A DNA stretch of 6,004 nucleotides from the NCBI GenBank assembly GCA_007119455.1, contig SKPR01000028.1, positions 1-6,004 on the forward strand, given 5' to 3'. Shown here in pieces: positions 1 to 4,782 of the stretch. A program made the position numbers and the translations under genes. How positions within the stretch are numbered: the stretch's first letter is position 1; each line of letters starts with the position of its first letter. The notes beneath the pieces were generated by a model, which was given only the letters and a program-made list of their open reading frames with translations, searched no databases and was not told the DNA's origin. The DNA comes from Candidatus Brevefilum sp. Lineage in GTDB: Bacteria; Chloroflexota; Anaerolineae; Anaerolineales; Anaerolineaceae.

Positions 1-33
1 ATTTTGGAATGGGTTTTCCCTTTAGTTAAAATT

Positions 34-79
34 GAAGACAGCGTAAAGGATGAGGGGGCATCCTAGCTACGCTGCCTTC
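34..79. terminator. long hairpin, possible bidirectional terminator
   Basis: Seen: an imperfect hairpin of 17 base pairs. GAAG (34-37) pairs with CTTC (76-79), CAGCGTA (39-45) with TACGCTG (68-74), and AGGATG (47-52) with CATCCT (59-64). There is an A/C mismatch, a 1x3 internal loop and an AGGGGG hexaloop. The plus-strand flank is pyrimidine rich (TTCATCATTATATC) and the minus-strand flank carries ATTTT, so it could end transcription from either side, for example a gene lying left of the window. No coding sequence overlaps it. A terminator role is inferred; a structured RNA fragment or repeat unit is also possible. Confidence 0.4.
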
Positions 80-165
80 TTCATCATTATATCATAAATT
101 TAAAGAATTATGAATTAATTTCCTTAAAATATGACCTGAAATCATGCCTTACCCTGCTTGATCCC

Positions 166-188
166 AACCTGAAGGGGCAGGTTTTATC
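166..188 (+). terminator. weak plus-strand terminator-like hairpin
   Basis: Seen: AACCTG (166-171), loop AAGGGG, CAGGTT (178-183), followed by TTATC so that four T residues run through the end of the stem. It is short (6 bp) and the T-tract is interrupted, so efficiency would be low. It could serve a plus-strand transcript entering from the left edge. No gene for it is visible in the window. Confidence 0.35.
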
Positions 189-233
189 AACACACCCGGT
201 CGTTCGCGCGAAAATTTTTCACATAAAAGACAA

Positions 234-262
234 ACATCCCCAACAAATATTGCCGGGGATGT
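234..262 (-). terminator. factor-independent terminator of gdhA
   Basis: Seen: a perfect 8-bp stem, ACATCCCC (234-241) with GGGGATGT (255-262), and a 13-nt loop. Read on the minus strand, the stem is followed by TTGTCTTTTATG, a T-rich tail. It begins 26 bases past the gdhA stop codon, the expected place for the end of that transcript. The T-tract is interrupted by G and C, but stem, position and strand agree. Confidence 0.75.
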
Positions 263-288
263 ATTCTCCTTCCGAAATTAATTGACGA

Positions 289-1575
289 TCAGAGCCAGCC
301 GCGTAACTCCATCGCTTTGACCACGCGATCAATCGCCACCATGTAGGCTGCGTCACGCATGAAGACATCCTGCGATTGCGCCATTTCAAAGACGCCATCA
401 AAGGCCTGGGTCATCTTGTCATCTAATTTCTCAAGGACTTCTGTCTTGGTCCAGTAGAAATTCATATCGTTCTGCACACCTTCAAAATAAGACGTGGTCA
501 CGCCGCCAGCATTACACAGGAAATCGGGTATCACAAAGACGCCCCGTGATTTCAAGACATCATCAGCTTCAGGTGTTGTGGGACCATTTGCGCCCTCCGC
601 AACGATTTTCACCCGATCATGGATCTTATTCACACTCTCAGCATTTATCTGGCCTTCCAGGGCTGCCGGGATCAATACATCCGCTTCTTTTGTGATCCAT
701 TCATCACCATCCTCAATTTGATAACCAGCCTCAACCGCTTGGTCCTTGTTGATGGTTCCGTATTGATCAGTAATACCCATTAAGAAATCCAGATCAATCC
801 CATCTTCTTTGCTAACAGTATAGGCAGCGCGATCATCGCGATCCCAGTAACTGACACAAATAACTTTGCCGCCCAACTGGTTAATGAACCCATCAGCCGC
901 ATATTGAGCAACATTACCAAAGCCCTGAATGGCGGCCTTGGTTTGGGTGGAATCGATCTTCAAGTGCTTCATCGCCTCTCGAACGGTATAAATCACACCA
1001 TACCCGGTTGCTTCTTTCCGGCCCAATGAGCCGCCACCGCCTACGGGCTTACCCGTGATGACGCCGGGGGTATACATCCCGGTGATGTGGGAATATTCAT
1101 CCATCATCCAACCCATCATTTGCGCATTTGTTCCCACATCCGGGGCAGGAACGTCCTGGCGCGGGCCAATCACCCGCCACAAGCTGCGGACAAAAGCCCG
1201 GCAGAGCCGTTGTTTCTCATCAGTGGATAAGGTCGCCGAGTCAAGCACAATTCCACCTTTTCCGCCACCTAAGGGGATGTCCGCCACAGCGCATTTCCAC
1301 GTCATCCACATCGCCAGGGCACGAACCGTATCCGCTGTCTCGGCCGGGTGGAAGCGAATCCCACCTTTGTTGGGACCGCGAGCATCATTGTGCTGCACGC
1401 GATAGCCCTGAAAAACACGGGTGCTGCCATCATCCATATGAATGGGAAGACGCACATGGTACTCGCGCATCGGCCAGCGTAAAATCTCGCGAATCTGATG
1501 ATCGAGGCCTAACAAATCAGCTACATGATCAAACTGCTGTTGGGCCATTGCAAATGCGTTGGTATTTTCTGCCAT
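289..1575 (-). CDS. gdhA: NAD(P)-dependent glutamate dehydrogenase (Glu/Leu/Phe/Val family)
   Basis: A 428-residue protein, the usual length for the hexameric Glu/Leu/Phe/Val dehydrogenase family. It interconverts glutamate with 2-oxoglutarate and ammonium in the cytoplasm. The N-terminal substrate domain carries GPNKGGIRFHP with K70, MTWK with K94, PLGGGKGG with K106 (catalytic lysine position) and DVPAPDVGT with D146 (catalytic aspartate position). The Rossmann domain has the dinucleotide motif GFGNVA at 218-223. The motif NAGGVTTSYFE at 355-365 places S362 at the substrate-side-chain serine position. K70 together with S362 favours glutamate over branched or aromatic amino acids, by family knowledge. 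The segment after the second Rossmann strand (about 241-253, YWDRDDRAAYT) is not the usual SDSKG type, so NAD versus NADP preference cannot be read. The ATG lies 5 bases from AGGAG (1581-1585 on the minus strand). The gene stands alone, with its own terminator and a probable promoter about 180 bases upstream behind a structured leader. Confidence 0.93.
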   Translation of the reverse strand: MAENTNAFAMAQQQFDHVADLLGLDHQIREILRWPMREYHVRLPIHMDDGSTRVFQGYRVQHNDARGPNKGGIRFHPAETADTVRALAMWMTWKCAVADIPLGGGKGGIVLDSATLSTDEKQRLCRAFVRSLWRVIGPRQDVPAPDVGTNAQMMGWMMDEYSHITGMYTPGVITGKPVGGGGSLGRKEATGYGVIYTVREAMKHLKIDSTQTKAAIQGFGNVAQYAADGFINQLGGKVICVSYWDRDDRAAYTVSKEDGIDLDFLMGITDQYGTINKDQAVEAGYQIEDGDEWITKEADVLIPAALEGQINAESVNKIHDRVKIVAEGANGPTTPEADDVLKSRGVFVIPDFLCNAGGVTTSYFEGVQNDMNFYWTKTEVLEKLDDKMTQAFDGVFEMAQSQDVFMRDAAYMVAIDRVVKAMELRGWL

Positions 1576-1618
1576 AATCTCTCCTATTTATGATCCTGGG
1601 TGAGCAAATCAAAATATT

Positions 1619-1751
1619 GTCGATTAAATGAAAACTGTAGTTTGCTATTTAAAACACAATATGCGGGCATTCAGGCCCAGCGCCCGCATTTGTTCTCGCT
1701 CAGTTTTCTCTGATGTAAGAACATACCTGCTCCACATACGATTTAATCGAC
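1619..1751 (-). ncRNA. candidate structured leader RNA of gdhA (or independent small RNA)
   Basis: Seen: three nested inverted repeats. The outer helix is GTCGATTAAAT (1619-1629) with ATTTAATCGAC (1741-1751), 11 bp perfect. The middle helix is GAAAACTG (1630-1637) with CAGTTTTC (1701-1708), 8 bp perfect and directly abutting the outer helix on one side. The inner helix is ACAA plus ATGCGGGC (1656-1668, T1660 bulged) with GCCCGCATTTGT (1682-1693), 12 bp, closing a 13-nt loop. A 32-nt single-sided insertion (1709-1740) sits at the junction and holds a small ATGT/ACAT hairpin. Strand choice: a TTGACG-17-TATGGT promoter on the minus strand would start RNA at about 1748-1751, exactly the outer helix edge. 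The gdhA start lies 43 bases beyond the other edge. Inference: a cis-regulatory leader of gdhA, or a small RNA. I could not match it to a known riboswitch class. A short mobile repeat with inverted ends is an alternative. Confidence 0.5.
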
Positions 1752-1754
1752 TTA

Positions 1755-1783
1755 ACCATATCCGAGATTCGAGTAACCGTCAA
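1755..1783 (-). promoter_or_regulatory. probable sigma-70-type promoter for gdhA and its leader
   Basis: Seen on the minus strand: a -35 box TTGACG (plus positions 1778-1783), an exact 17-base spacer, and a -10 box TATGGT (1755-1760). The -35 matches five of six consensus bases and the -10 four of six. The predicted start falls around 1748-1751, giving a gdhA leader of about 175 nt. The coincidence with the edge of the inverted repeat 1619/1751 strengthens both calls. Confidence 0.55.
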
Positions 1784-1842
1784 TATGAATTAGTGATGAT
1801 TTTTTCATAATTATATTGTAACTGCCCTGGCGTTCTGCTGCT

Positions 1843-1892
1843 GAAGGCTGGGGGTGTGGTGCGGCGCCGAAGCTGCCACATACCCAGATTTC
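1843..1892. repeat. 50-base imperfect inverted repeat / hairpin
   Basis: Seen: GAAG (1843-1846) pairs with TTTC (1889-1892, one G-T), CTGGG (1848-1852) with CCCAG (1883-1887), and TGTGG (1855-1859) with CCACA (1876-1880). G-T pairs extend inward at 1860/1875 and 1861/1874, around a 12-base GC-rich loop. Only single mismatches (1847/1888 and 1853/1882) interrupt the arms. There is no T-tract on either side, so it is not a canonical terminator. It lies upstream of the gdhA promoter and about 190 bases before the first SIMPL gene. It could belong to that gene's leader RNA or be a protein-binding dyad. Confidence 0.4.
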
Positions 1893-1940
1893 CTTGCATG
1901 GTGAGTAGTTACTTTATATTCACATACAGAACACCCTTTA

Positions 1941-1980
1941 ACCGAACCTTTTTTCGGTCTTCAGCTCGATTAGGTATGAT
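1941..1980 (+). promoter_or_regulatory. possible promoter and dyad upstream of the SIMPL pair
   Basis: Seen: a perfect small dyad ACCGAA (1941-1946) / TTCGGT (1953-1958) around CCTTTT, then TATGAT (1975-1980), which matches five of six bases of a -10 box. At 17-18 bases upstream there is only TTTCGG or TTTTCG, a poor -35. If real, the dyad would overlap the -35 region, as an operator would, and the SIMPL mRNA would have a leader of about 95 bases. Evidence is weak. Confidence 0.3.
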
Positions 1981-2066
1981 TAATTATCCGAATTTGAAAA
2001 AATGGGAACAAATCGCCATCAAGGTGCGTCTAAATGATGAATGAAATCCCATAATATTCGATATTC

Positions 2067-2071
2067 GGAGG
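2067..2071 (+). promoter_or_regulatory. ribosome binding site deciding the first SIMPL start
   Basis: GGAGG lies 11 bases before the ATG at 2083. The reading frame is open from an earlier ATG at 2041, but that one has no purine-rich site upstream and would put 14 charged residues in front of the signal peptide. This site supports 2083 as the start. Confidence 0.8.
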
Positions 2072-2082
2072 AACGAAAGATA

Positions 2083-2802
2083 ATGCATAAAAAATTTGGT
2101 TTAATGATGATCAGTTTACTGCTTATTGGGGTGCTGGCTGCTTGTTCACCATTTTCAACACCGAACAACCCTGAAAATGCCCGGTCTTTATCGGTCAATG
2201 GTGTTGGGCATGTGACGGTCGTTCCGGACATCGCCTCAATCAATATCGGCGTCAGAACAGAAGCTGAACTCGTCACCGATGCCCTGGAGGGAAACACTGC
2301 TCAGGCTAACGCTATCTCACGGGCATTACAGGATTTAGGTGTCGCCGAAGAAGACATTCAGACCTCGAATTTTAATGTCTACCCCTCTGACCGTTATGAT
2401 CCAATGACCGGTCAGATTGAAGGGCGGTACTTTGTGGTAGAAAACACCGTCAACGTCATGGTTCGTGAACTTGGCAACCTGGGAGATGTTCTCAATACCG
2501 TGGTCAGCGCTGGCGCAAACACAATTTATGGCATCAACTTCAGTGTTGAAAATCGAGATGAAGCTGTAGCAGAAGCTCGCCGTCTTGCAATCGCCGATGC
2601 CCAGGAAAAAGCAAGCGAGATTGCAGATGCCGCAGGCGTTCAGCTTGGCGAAATTATCAGCATCAATGTCCATGAAGGCGGCTACTCCATGCCATATTTT
2701 GACGCTGGTTGGGGTCGGGCTTTCGCCGAAGCCCAAGTTCCAATTGCTGCAGGAACGCTGACGATCACAATGGAAGCCAATCTGTCGTATGCGATTGAAT
2801 AA
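2083..2802 (+). CDS. SIMPL-domain (DUF541) lipoprotein, first of a tandem pair
   Basis: A 239-residue exported lipoprotein. Residues 1-21 form a lipoprotein signal peptide: HKK, a hydrophobic stretch at about 7-18, and the lipobox L-A-A-C with Cys21 as the lipidated residue. Residues about 22-33 are a Pro/Ser/Asn-rich linker. The rest is a SIMPL domain (YggE / BP26 family): a first strand with SVNGVG, VVPDIASINIGV, an alpha-helical stretch, the DIQTSNFNV strand, then FVVENTVNV, ANTIYGINF, a long helix with A-RRLAIADAQEKA, and a C-terminal strand pair. Family knowledge: E. coli YggE affects oxidative stress and Brucella BP26 forms large oligomers; the molecular activity is unsettled. Here the domain would sit outside the cytoplasmic membrane. 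It is about half identical by eye to the next gene, so the pair arose by duplication. It is probably co-transcribed with it, 96 bases apart. Confidence 0.88.
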   Translation: MHKKFGLMMISLLLIGVLAACSPFSTPNNPENARSLSVNGVGHVTVVPDIASINIGVRTEAELVTDALEGNTAQANAISRALQDLGVAEEDIQTSNFNVYPSDRYDPMTGQIEGRYFVVENTVNVMVRELGNLGDVLNTVVSAGANTIYGINFSVENRDEAVAEARRLAIADAQEKASEIADAAGVQLGEIISINVHEGGYSMPYFDAGWGRAFAEAQVPIAAGTLTITMEANLSYAIE

Positions 2803-2818
2803 AGCTAATTAACACTCC

Positions 2819-2863
2819 CCCTAACGGTGAGAGACGCCCTGAACCGGCGTCTCTCATCCGGGG
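2819..2863 (+). promoter_or_regulatory. intercistronic hairpin between the SIMPL paralogs
   Basis: Seen: TGAGAGACGCC (2828-2838) pairs perfectly with GGCGTCTCTCA (2846-2856) around the 7-base loop CTGAACC. It is extended by CGG (2825-2827) with CCG (2858-2860, T2857 bulged) and by CCC (2819-2821) with GGG (2861-2863) after a TAA bulge, giving 17 bp. The following bases are AATTCAACCC with no T-tract, so this is unlikely to be an efficient intrinsic terminator. Inferred role: an RNA processing or stability element, or a partial terminator that sets different levels of the two lipoproteins. Confidence 0.6.
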
Positions 2864-2885
2864 AATTCAACCCAATCATCATAAT

Positions 2886-2892
2886 AAGGAGG
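2886..2892 (+). promoter_or_regulatory. strong ribosome binding site of the second SIMPL gene
   Basis: AAGGAGG, a full match to the usual anti-Shine-Dalgarno complement, lies 6 bases before the ATG at 2899. It rules out the earlier in-frame ATG at 2827, which lies inside the intercistronic hairpin and would bury the signal peptide behind 24 residues. Confidence 0.85.
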
Positions 2893-2898
2893 TTATTG

Positions 2899-3639
2899 AT
2901 GAAACAAACGAAACTAACACTACTTGTAAGTTTAATCCTGGTCCTATTCATTGCTGGTTGTGCACCCGCACCGGGAAATCCGAACAGCTCCGATGCTCGT
3001 TTGATGCGGGTAAGCGGTACTGGCGTCATCGAAGTAGAGCCAGATATCGCCCGAGCAAACATTGGTGTTCGCACGGAATCGCCGGATGTTGAGGAAGCCC
3101 TGACTGAGAACAATGCGATTGCTGATGCAATCATCCAGCGCATGATGGACCTTGGCATCGAAGAAAGGGATATCCAGACCAGAGACTTCAACCTCTCCAT
3201 CCGACAGCCCGACCAGCGGCGGCCGATAGAAGAAGTTGAACCGGAAGAAGCCGTTGAACCCGGAGAGGTCTTTGTCGTGCAAAATACGGTCAGCGTTGTC
3301 GTGCGGGATTTTGATGCCCTGGGCGAAGTGCTGGCAGCTGCTGTCGCAGAAGGTGCCAATACCATCCATGGTGTTTCCTTCGATATTGAAGACCGGGCAG
3401 CGATTGCTGAAGAAGCCCGCCAACTTGCGATTGAAAACGCACAGGCAAAGGCTGAATCGATTGCAGAAACGGCTGGTGTGGCCTTAGGCGCCATACAGAC
3501 CATAGACATTGATCGTGCAGACCGGCCAGTTGCAAGACCTGAGATCGCCATGGAACGGGCAGAGTTTGATGCCGTTCCGATAGCGGGCGGCACATTGGCT
3601 GTCCAGGTTTCTGTCGATATCACGTATCAAATTGATTAA
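2899..3639 (+). CDS. SIMPL-domain (DUF541) lipoprotein, second of a tandem pair
   Basis: A 246-residue exported lipoprotein. The signal peptide spans residues 1-21 (KQTK, then a hydrophobic core at about 6-18) with the lipobox I-A-G-C and Cys21 as the lipid attachment site, followed by a Pro/Asn/Ser linker. The SIMPL domain follows from about residue 35. It shares VSGTGVIEVEPDIARANIGVR, the DIQTRDFN strand, FVVQNTVSV, GANTIHGVSF, AR-LAIENAQAKA and the final PIAGGTL strand with the upstream paralog. It differs by an acidic, proline-containing insertion at about residues 106-122 (several E-P and E-E steps) between two strands, and by a more charged segment before the last strands. The insertion suggests a surface loop with a distinct partner or assembly role; this is inference. 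A terminator follows 29 bases after the stop codon, so the gene ends its transcription unit. Confidence 0.88.
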   Translation: MKQTKLTLLVSLILVLFIAGCAPAPGNPNSSDARLMRVSGTGVIEVEPDIARANIGVRTESPDVEEALTENNAIADAIIQRMMDLGIEERDIQTRDFNLSIRQPDQRRPIEEVEPEEAVEPGEVFVVQNTVSVVVRDFDALGEVLAAAVAEGANTIHGVSFDIEDRAAIAEEARQLAIENAQAKAESIAETAGVALGAIQTIDIDRADRPVARPEIAMERAEFDAVPIAGGTLAVQVSVDITYQID

Positions 3640-3668
3640 AAACCGAGATCAATTGAATAAGGAAAAAA

Positions 3669-3711
3669 GGGCTGTGGTTGTCAATTCAAAGCGATCACAG
3701 CCCGCTTTGTT
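3669..3711 (+). terminator. terminator after the SIMPL pair, possibly bidirectional
   Basis: Seen: GGGCTGTG (3669-3676) pairs perfectly with CACAGCCC (3696-3703), and weaker pairs with G-T wobbles extend inward to 3681/3691, leaving a 9-base loop. The plus-strand tail is GCTTTGTT. On the minus strand the same stem is followed by six T residues (complement of A3663-A3668), a better tract than on the plus strand. It lies 29 bases after the second SIMPL stop codon and separates that unit from degV. Confidence 0.75.
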
Positions 3712-3757
3712 AATCCGTCATTTTACGCTTCCCCAACACAAATTTACCATAAATGAG

Positions 3758-3763
3758 TATACT
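3758..3763 (+). promoter_or_regulatory. possible -10 box for degV
   Basis: TATACT (five of six consensus bases) lies about 80 bases before the degV start, downstream of the terminator at 3669-3711. It is part of the 8-base palindrome AGTATACT (3756-3763). No good -35 box lies 16-18 bases upstream, so the call rests on the -10 match and on the need for a promoter after the terminator. Confidence 0.3.
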
Positions 3764-3843
3764 GAAACCACCTGACCGGAAGTGCACCATGTTCTTCTGG
3801 AGATGGCTAATAATTTTCAAACACACTAACAGGAGCAAAACAG

Positions 3844-4707
3844 ATGCAAATTGTTACAGATAGCGGCTACGATCTCTCATCGCAGCAGTCAAAAGGCCTT
3901 TCAATTCATCCCCTACCGCTAAAAATCACCCTGAACGGGGAGACCTACCGCAGCGGGGTCGATATTGAACCGGAAGAGTTTTATGCGTTACTGGAAAAGA
4001 CAGATGATATGCCGATCACATCAACCCCCTCACCCGGTGAGTTTTTGGAAGTTTACAAGCAAATCGCCGCTGATGATCCTGAGATTCTGTCAATCCACAT
4101 CTCTTCTGGGCTGAGCGGTACATACAATGCGGCCGTAACAGCAGCAGAACAGATTCAGGATGCAAACATCACCCTGGTGGATACCCGCACCTTGTCGGCT
4201 GAAATGGGCTGGCAGATTGAAGCGGCTGATAGGGCTATCAAAGCGGGCTGGCCAAAGGATCGAATACTGACACTGATGGATGACATCCGAAACTTAACCG
4301 AAATGGTCTTCACCCTGCCTGATCTTACTTACCTGATCCACGGTGGAAGGATCAGCCATCTTAAAGGTCTGATGGCCAACCTGCTCGGGATCAAACCGTT
4401 AATCGGGGTGGATAAATCAGACGGCAAATACTATGACCGTGGAAAAAGCCGCACTTTCAAGCGGGCTATCCAATCTATCCCAGCTTACATTACAAAGAAG
4501 TTTCCGGAGGGCAGTCGCCTGAAAGTCCAGATCGGTCATGCCGGAAATCCCGAAGCGGCTGAACAATTACACGAAGCAACCGATGCTCTGTTCGACTGCA
4601 AATGGCTGCCGGATTGTTCGATCTCACCGGTACTTGGTGCTCACACGGGTCGGGGTTTGGTCGGGCTGGTCTTTGCCCTTGCAGATGAGATGCCCGAATT
4701 GCCCTGA
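3844..4707 (+). CDS. DegV family fatty-acid-binding protein
   Basis: A 287-residue cytoplasmic protein of normal length for the DegV (EDD) fold, with no signal peptide or membrane segment. It begins with the family's opening strand and T-D-S motif (residues 5-7). It continues with the TSTPSPGEF segment (59-67), which contributes to lipid carboxylate binding in this family, then SSGLSGTYN (87-95), VDTRTLSAEMG (112-122), LTYLIHGGRIS (161-171) and a C-terminal GAHTGRGLVGL (265-275). Family knowledge: DegV/FakB-type proteins hold a single fatty acid, and in bacteria with FakA present it to that kinase. No FakA gene (Dak2 domain) is visible here, so FakB function is not shown. The C-terminal H-T-G-R-G replaces the more common H-T-G-P-G. 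The start has AGGAG (3831-3835) 8 bases upstream. It is probably its own transcription unit. Confidence 0.9.
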   Translation: MQIVTDSGYDLSSQQSKGLSIHPLPLKITLNGETYRSGVDIEPEEFYALLEKTDDMPITSTPSPGEFLEVYKQIAADDPEILSIHISSGLSGTYNAAVTAAEQIQDANITLVDTRTLSAEMGWQIEAADRAIKAGWPKDRILTLMDDIRNLTEMVFTLPDLTYLIHGGRISHLKGLMANLLGIKPLIGVDKSDGKYYDRGKSRTFKRAIQSIPAYITKKFPEGSRLKVQIGHAGNPEAAEQLHEATDALFDCKWLPDCSISPVLGAHTGRGLVGLVFALADEMPELP

Positions 4708-4722
4708 ATATCCTGTTCTGCT

Positions 4723-4751
4723 ATTTTTTTCCGCTCAACATCATCTATAAT
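4723..4751 (+). promoter_or_regulatory. probable promoter of the 406-residue gene
   Basis: A perfect TATAAT (4746-4751) lies 31 bases before the GTG start. At the -35 distance there is only a T-rich stretch (4724-4730, seven T residues), not TTGACA. That T-run could also mark the 3' end of degV mRNA, but I see no stable stem in front of it. The exact -10 and short leader make a separate promoter plausible. Confidence 0.45.
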
Positions 4752-4772
4752 TACAATAACCCAACTATCACT

Positions 4773-4779
4773 GGGAGGA
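4773..4779 (+). promoter_or_regulatory. ribosome binding site supporting a GTG start
   Basis: GGGAGGA lies just before the GTG at 4783 (4 bases after its GGAGG core). The next in-frame ATG is 38 codons later and has no such site, so the GTG is the preferred start. Confidence 0.75.
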
Positions 4780-4782
4780 TCT

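Noticed and set aside
1055..1577. Two plus-strand open frames opposite gdhA
   Set aside because: They are antisense to a well-conserved enzyme gene, have biased low-complexity translations, and lack convincing start signals.
1619..1751. Assignment of the nested repeats to a known RNA class (TPP riboswitch, 6S RNA, glutamine-related leader)
   Set aside because: An ACCTG next to a hairpin and an overall rod shape gave a passing resemblance, but the conserved core sequences of these classes, as I know them, are not present.
1628..1810. Plus-strand open frame of 60 codons in the intergenic region
   Set aside because: It has no ribosome binding site and its composition follows the inverted repeats of 1619-1751. 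The protein has no recognisable features.
1856..2044. Plus-strand open frame of 62 codons before the first SIMPL gene
   Set aside because: No ribosome binding site, it overlaps the hairpin 1843-1892, and the translation shows no domain-like pattern.
2041..2082. Earlier ATG as start of the first SIMPL gene
   Set aside because: No ribosome binding site precedes it, and it would place a charged 14-residue extension before the lipoprotein signal peptide.
2805..3623. Minus-strand open frame of 272 codons opposite the second SIMPL gene
   Set aside because: The translation is dominated by Ser, Thr, Arg and Ala, typical of the reverse of a real gene, while the plus strand has a lipoprotein signal, a SIMPL domain and a strong ribosome binding site.
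4681..4730. Intrinsic terminator for degV ending in the seven-T run
   Set aside because: The only pairing in front of the T-run is GCAGA with TCTGC across a 31-base loop, mostly inside the coding sequence, which is too weak.
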